Shown here: positions 6,310 through 10,024 of the stretch, piece by piece
Layout of the letters: each line of letters starts with the position of its first letter
How positions within the stretch are numbered: position 1 is the stretch's first letter
Origin: an uncultured Porphyromonadaceae bacterium
GTDB lineage: Bacteria > Bacteroidota > Bacteroidia > Bacteroidales > Muribaculaceae
DNA: 10,024 nucleotides
NCBI GenBank assembly: GCA_947166165.1
Contig: CAMVDK010000107.1
Coordinates: forward strand, 1 to 10,024
Reading direction: 5' to 3'
Notes under the pieces: model-generated
Told to the model about the DNA's origin: nothing
The model's database searches: none
Seen by the model: only the letters and a program-made list of their open reading frames with translations
Position numbers and translations under genes: made by a program

Positions 6310-6354
6310 AGAGATTTTGACGGAAGATTTTTCCGTTAAAGTCTCTTAACTTTT
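6310..6354 (+). terminator. terminator of tRNA-Val (16-bp stem)
   Basis: AGAGATTTTGACGGAA (6310-6325) pairs with 6331-6346 along all 16 positions, with only two G-U wobbles, around the five-base loop GATTT. It is followed by TAACTTTT. The stem is long and the T-run is interrupted, but its position 22 bases after the tRNA makes termination the simplest role. Confidence 0.75.
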
Positions 6355-6626
6355 GGGAACTATCTACTTGTTGTCTCCATGTCCGGCCTTGAAAATGGCG
6401 AGCGAGAGTGCGTCGGAACCGTGAAAGGAATGCGGAATTGCCCGAAGGGCAACATTTTTATAAGAGCGTTGAGAGTGAGAAGACAGATGCGCTGACGGTG
6501 CTTGAGGGGGCGTTGGAAACGCTCATGCGACCTGTATTCACGTTACCGCGGTGGCGGTGGAGCCAGGGTGCTGAACGCCGAGGTGGGTGATGGCATGGTA
6601 GCACAGAAGGATGCGGATGCTGGTGA
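6355..6626. other. decayed coding debris upstream of the polyvalent-protein fragment
   Basis: Short plus-strand frames run through this stretch: one about 6408-6590, and another from about 6502 reading LYSRYRGGGGARVLNAEVGDG and continuing through GDAEGQP near 6640. They have no complete domain. The second would join the conserved segment that follows only through a frameshift near 6630-6650. I read this as the eroded interior of the same mobile-element gene rather than separate genes. No integrase or relaxase is seen. Confidence 0.45.
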
Positions 6627-8018
6627 TGCAGAGGGCCAACCCTGTTCTCCCTCTCACGCTCAGAGCAGGAGCGGCAGACCCACACCGACAATTTCAAACG
6701 CTGGTTCGGCGACTGGGAGAAAGCGGCGGTAAGGTCTGAAATACTAAATACAGAAAACACGCCGATTGTTCCACCAGAACATCTAAATGATGAAAACTTA
6801 AAAAACATCTATGCAGGATACAAGGCCAACGAAGTAGGATGGAGAAAGAAAGTCATTGACTGGGCAACAAGCATCATACCGTCAAAACTCAATACCATAA
6901 TAGGAGATGTGAGTTTCTCGCGTGGGAGTATTCGTGACGCGATGTCACACGGCAAAGGTGATTTAAAACTACTGATTCTCCCACATATTGAAAAAATGTT
7001 GGAGAATGGCGTGTTATTCGGAACGAACGAGCAAGGTGATTTCAAGTACTACAATATAGCACACCGTCTCAACTATCAAGGAGAAAACTACATTGCCCGA
7101 TTTGTGGTTAAAGAGGATAGGAATGGCAAGCGGTACTACGACCATGAGTTTACGGAAATAGAAAAGGTTGACGAGCTGCCCACGGCGCAGGGCCAACATG
7201 AAAATGAGGGACACCTGACTCATCAACCATCGGCAAAATTACTAAAAGAAATCCTAACCGCCAAAAATTCCTCCAAAGTTGTTGACGAAAACGGCGAGCC
7301 GCTCATCGTCTACCACGGGACGGATGAAGATTTCACCGTTTTCAGAACACATTCCGAGACAGGCGTTCACAACAGGTTTGACGAACTGCCTTCGGAATAC
7401 TTCAACTTCACCGACAACAAATCAGCGGCAGGCGAGTACGGCGAGCAGATGGCCGTGTACCTCAACGTAAGGAATCTGCTCCGAGCTGACAATAGGGAGA
7501 CCATTGCTGACATCATCCGCAGTGAGATGGACTACATCAACGAATCGCAGCCAATCGAGATGCTGGACGAGAGCAATGTGGATGCGTTCATTGGCAATTT
7601 CGTCGGCGAAGACGGACGGCTGTTCAGTGAGACACGCGATGAGTCCGCTGCGGCGACCCTATGGCCGGTCATACAAAACGCGATTGCCGATTACGCAGTG
7701 CGGAATGGATATGATGGATTCGTGTTCAACGACTCCACGCGCGGTGAACAGCATAAAACCTATGCTGTCTTCCGCCCCGAACAAATCAAGTCCGCCACCG
7801 AAAACAACGGCGACTTCTCCCCCACCAACCCCGACATCAATCTTCGTGAGGCGATTGAGAAGGGGGTGTTGCGTGTGGAGGAGGTGACGGCTCCTCATGC
7901 GGAGGAGCGCACGGTGCGGAGCTACGTTGACGGCAGAGAGCTGGAGACGCGCACGGAGATGGTGGGCGGCGAGTACCGCATCGAGGGTGTTCCCGGGACA
8001 TGGGCGCGGGCGAGGTGA
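6627..8018 (+). pseudogene. truncated phage/ICE polyvalent protein: LPD3-like + ADP-ribosyltransferase-like (ART-PolyVal) domains
   Basis: The frame is open from just after the TGA at 6624-6626 to the TGA at 8016-8018 (463 codons), but homology-like sequence starts at once (PTLFSLSRSEQ, then FKRWFGDWE at about 6697-6723) with no ATG; the first usable start is GTG 6909, inside a domain. Order: a FKxWFGDWE motif typical of phage and conjugative-element polyvalent proteins; a segment starting near 6909 (SFSRGSIRDAMSHGKGDLK ... YYDHEFTEIEKVD) resembling LPD3; then SSKVVDENGEPLIVYHGTDE from about 7270, FNFTDNKSAAGEYG, and NPDINLREA ending near 7857, the hallmarks of ART-PolyVal. Such proteins enter the recipient cell and may modify host targets. 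YHGT supplies the expected histidine; the glycine before the FT of the next motif is replaced by asparagine, and I cannot place a catalytic glutamate. The remaining 55 codons match nothing I know. It looks like a non-functional remnant lacking its N-terminus, though a 369-residue product from GTG 6909 is possible. Confidence 0.7.
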
Positions 8019-8085
8019 ACCGTCTGCTTCGCATGGTGAACGGCACTACAGGCAGCACTTGCCACAGGGCGGTCGTCTCGGTAAA

Positions 8086-9651
8086 TCACTTGATCAGGTT
8101 GCCAAGGATGTCGCGGGTGATGGTGCGTGTGGCGGCGCTGGTGGCGTTCTTGGTGATTCGCTGCGTGGCACTGGTCTTCGACTTGGTCTTCTTGCCGCTG
8201 ATTTTGTTCGACACGCTGGTGCCGATGATGGTGGCCAGCGTCGAAGTGATGGCGGTGATGATGGCCTTGAGCACCTTTTTGAGCAGGCTGGGCTTTTTGG
8301 CTTTTTCTTTTTCCTCTTTCTCTTTTTCGGCCTGGGCTTGTGCGGCCTGGGCTTCGGCAAGTTCCTTCTCGGTCTGTTCGAGCAGCACCTCGAAGGCTGA
8401 GTCGCGCTCCACGGTTTTGTCGTATTTGCCATAGATGCGCGACTGCTTGATCAGGTCGAGCCGTTGCCCCTCGGTGATGGCTCCTATCTGGCTGAGCGGG
8501 AAAAGCATCTTGGCGCGCTCCACGATGGCGGGGGCGCCTTTCTCGTCGAGCATCGACACGAGTGCCTCGCCGGTCTCGAGATTCATGATGGCCTCGTCGG
8601 TGCGGAACGCGGGATTGGCGCGGAAGGTGTCGGCGGCGGTCTTGACGGCTTTCTGGTCCTTGGGGGTGTAGGCGCGCAGGGCATGCTGCACGCGGTTGCC
8701 CAGCTGGCCTAGGATTGTCTCGGGAATGTCGGTGGGGCTTTGTGTGATGAAATAGATGCCCACGCCCTTGCTGCGGATGAGGCGAATCACCTGTTCGATT
8801 TTGTCGACCAGCGCTTTCGACGTGTCGTCGAAGAGCATGTGCGCCTCGTCGAAGAAGAACACCAACTTGGGCAACTCGAGGTCGCCCACCTCGGGCAGGG
8901 TGGAGTAGAGCTCGGTGATGAGCCAGAGCAGGAAGGTGGAGTAGAGCTTGGGCTGGAGCATGAGTTTGTCAGCAGCTAGCACGCTCATCACGCCCTTGCC
9001 GCCCTCTTGCTGCAGCAGGTCTTGGATGTCGAACGAGGGGTTGCCGAAGAACTTGTCGCCGCCCTGGTTTTCGAGTTGGAGCAGCGAGCGCTGGATGGCT
9101 CCCACGCTGGCTGCGGCGATGGTGCCGTAGGTGGTGGTGTAGTCGCGGGCGTGCTTCGACACGTAGTCGAGCATCGAGCGCAGATCCTTGATGTCGTCGA
9201 GCAGCAGGCCGCGCTCGTCGGCGATGCGGAACAGGATGTTCATCACGCCCGTCTGTGTGTCGTTCAGCCCCAGCAGGCGGCTGAGCAGTTCGGGACCCAT
9301 GTGCGAGATGGTGGCCCGCATGGGATGTCCCTGCTCGCCGTAGACGTCATAGAATCGGGTGGGGCAGGCCTGGAACTGCGGCTCGGCGAGCCCGAACTCG
9401 GGCAGGCGTTTTTCGATGAATCCGCTCATGCGGCCTGCCTGGCTGATGCCGCTCAGGTCGCCCTTCATGTCGGCCATGAAGCAGGGCACGCCGGCCTGGC
9501 AGAAACTCTCGGCCATCACTTGCAGCGACACCGTCTTGCCCGTGCCGGTGGCTCCGGCGATAAGGCCGTGCCGGTTGGCCATCTTACCGTTGATACTGAT
9601 TGCGCCGTTGGGGCCGTGCGCGATGTAGAGCCCATGTTCTTGAGTATACAT
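8086..9651 (-). CDS. DUF853/YjgR-family HerA-like ATPase
   Basis: This 521-residue protein is a FtsK/HerA-clade P-loop ATPase of the helicase HerA-like, DUF853 (YjgR) group; its cellular role is not established. Walker A GATGTGKT is at 33-40, the family motif DMKGDLSG at 61-68, Walker B LVFFFDEAH at 263-271 and the sensor-like ITQSP at 302-306. GNRVQHALRAYTPKDQKAVK (318-337) and MLDEKGAPAIVERA (367-380) are typical of the family. The tail has an Ala/Glu/Lys-rich, probably coiled-coil segment (about 425-453), a hydrophobic amphipathic stretch (about 457-485) and a basic Ser/Thr-rich end finishing RDILGNLIK, resembling the C-terminus of other family members. The gene is complete, has its own promoter and is convergent with the polyvalent-protein remnant, whose stop is 67 bases away. 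That adjacency looks accidental, since the family is chromosomal and widespread. Confidence 0.93.
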   Translation of the reverse strand: MYTQEHGLYIAHGPNGAISINGKMANRHGLIAGATGTGKTVSLQVMAESFCQAGVPCFMADMKGDLSGISQAGRMSGFIEKRLPEFGLAEPQFQACPTRFYDVYGEQGHPMRATISHMGPELLSRLLGLNDTQTGVMNILFRIADERGLLLDDIKDLRSMLDYVSKHARDYTTTYGTIAAASVGAIQRSLLQLENQGGDKFFGNPSFDIQDLLQQEGGKGVMSVLAADKLMLQPKLYSTFLLWLITELYSTLPEVGDLELPKLVFFFDEAHMLFDDTSKALVDKIEQVIRLIRSKGVGIYFITQSPTDIPETILGQLGNRVQHALRAYTPKDQKAVKTAADTFRANPAFRTDEAIMNLETGEALVSMLDEKGAPAIVERAKMLFPLSQIGAITEGQRLDLIKQSRIYGKYDKTVERDSAFEVLLEQTEKELAEAQAAQAQAEKEKEEKEKAKKPSLLKKVLKAIITAITSTLATIIGTSVSNKISGKKTKSKTSATQRITKNATSAATRTITRDILGNLIK

Positions 9652-9690
9652 ATGCTGCTTGATTTGATTGAGTCGTTGCTATTTGTCGGG

Positions 9691-9725
9691 CAAAAATACG
9701 AAAACTTTGTGGAACTGGCAACAAA
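9691..9725 (-). promoter_or_regulatory. promoter of the DUF853 ATPase gene
   Basis: On the minus strand TATTTTTG (9698-9691) is a -7 element. Upstream lie GTTG (9722-9719, 20-base spacer) and TTTG (9725-9722, 23-base spacer), either of which could serve as the -33 box. The predicted start is near 9684, about 33 bases before the ATG at 9651. Confidence 0.65.
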
Positions 9726-9762
9726 GTTGCTGGCATTTTGCGTGATTCCCCTAGAAGATTGC

Positions 9763-9782
9763 CGCCAGGCTGTGGCGTTTTT
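9763..9782 (+). terminator. small terminator-like hairpin
   Basis: CGCCA (9763-9767) pairs with TGGCG (9773-9777) around GGCTG, followed by TTTTT (9778-9782). It would stop plus-strand transcripts, yet no plus-strand gene ends nearby, so it may belong to the neighbouring palindrome-rich element or be chance. Confidence 0.3.
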
Positions 9783-9795
9783 GCGATTGTTGTGC

Positions 9796-9949
9796 CCCGG
9801 TAACCGGGCGAGGCAAGCCACGCTCCTACCGTCAGCGGAACCCGATGCACCAAACTTCGCCATGCTGCGAGGGTAGGGCCATGACCTGTCATGGCCGGTG
9901 ACTGCGTCAAGGCCAATGTCGTGTATGTCCTACGTCGGAATACGTAGGA
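9796..9949. repeat. palindrome-rich intergenic element (candidate dispersed repeat or structured RNA)
   Basis: This gene-free 154-bp stretch contains CCCGGT-A-ACCGGG (9796-9808), a perfect 9-bp inverted repeat GGCCATGAC with centre CT (9877-9896), TGAC/GTCA (9899-9909), and an 8-bp inverted repeat TCCTACGT with a six-base centre (9928-9949). Longer-range nested pairings also exist: CCTACC (9825-9830) with GGTAGG (9872-9877), and CAGC (9833-9836) with GCTG (9864-9867). I do not recognise RNase P, SRP or tmRNA signatures on either strand. The density of palindromes recalls intergenic repeats found in many copies in Bacteroidales genomes, but copy number cannot be judged from one window. To the right edge (9950-10024) I see nothing certain. 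Confidence 0.5.
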
Positions 9950-10024
9950 TTTCCATCCCGCCCGAAGGACAATAGGTGGGTTCTATAAATTGCTTGAGCC
10001 GAATTGGGCTTGATTGCTGAGCAG

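Noticed and set aside
8019..8085. Right attachment site matching the tRNA-Val 3' end
   Set aside because: No copy of the T-arm or acceptor sequence is visible between the remnant and the DUF853 gene.
9007..9876. 289-codon plus-strand frame over the start of the DUF853 gene
   Set aside because: Shadow of the ATPase coding strand continuing into the palindrome-rich spacer; no coherent domain.
9790..10024. RNase P RNA, SRP RNA or tmRNA
   Set aside because: Hallmark conserved segments of these RNAs were not found on either strand despite the abundant palindromes.
9983..10024. C-terminal end of a minus-strand gene entering from the right edge (13 codons, then TAG)
   Set aside because: Only 42 bases are visible and an alternative minus-strand frame is open equally well; not enough to call a gene.

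Overview
This window looks like a chromosomal segment of a Bacteroidales bacterium. A family such as Muribaculaceae is my guess, not a demonstration. The evidence is Bacteroidota-type promoters (TTTG, about 20 bases, TAnnTTTG) at several gene starts, a PorT-type outer-membrane beta-barrel protein, a BadF/N-acetylglucosamine-kinase family protein, and GC-rich genes separated by AT-rich spacers that mostly lack strong Shine-Dalgarno sites.

Layout. (1) Bases 1-598, minus strand: the N-terminal part of the disaggregase ClpB, cut by the window edge. (2) 969-1832, plus: a BadF/NAGK-type sugar kinase with an altered first phosphate motif. (3) 1833-2098: an AT-rich spacer with a degenerate tandem repeat of about 38 bp and an inverted copy of it just before tsaD. 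(4) 2099-4389, plus: tsaD (tRNA t6A synthesis) and cinA (NMN deamidase family), 32 bp apart and probably one operon. (5) 4418-4515: fourteen consecutive ATTnnnn heptads running straight into the promoter of a small outer-membrane beta-barrel gene (4578-5222). (6) 5269-5371: a well-formed orphan promoter followed within about 70 bp by a hairpin and T-run, a candidate small RNA convergent with (7) a DJ-1/PfpI family gene (5381-5929, minus). (8) 6157-6354: promoter, tRNA-Val(TAC) and a 16-bp-stem terminator. (9) about 6355-8018: the decayed remnant of a phage or conjugative-element polyvalent protein, with LPD3-like and ADP-ribosyltransferase-like (ART-PolyVal) domains, lying directly downstream of the tRNA. 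(10) 8086-9651, minus: a HerA/FtsK-like ATPase of the DUF853/YjgR family with its own promoter. (11) about 9760-9960: an intergenic stretch packed with inverted repeats, either a dispersed palindromic repeat or a structured RNA.

Most genes here are independent housekeeping functions: protein disaggregation, sugar phosphorylation, tRNA modification, pyridine-nucleotide salvage and envelope. I see no complete, coordinated new defence or metabolic system. The accessory signal is the remnant polyvalent gene behind tRNA-Val. The least explained signals are the orphan promoter-terminator unit at 5269-5371, the heptad array feeding a promoter, the repeat family before tsaD, and the palindrome-rich stretch near the right edge.
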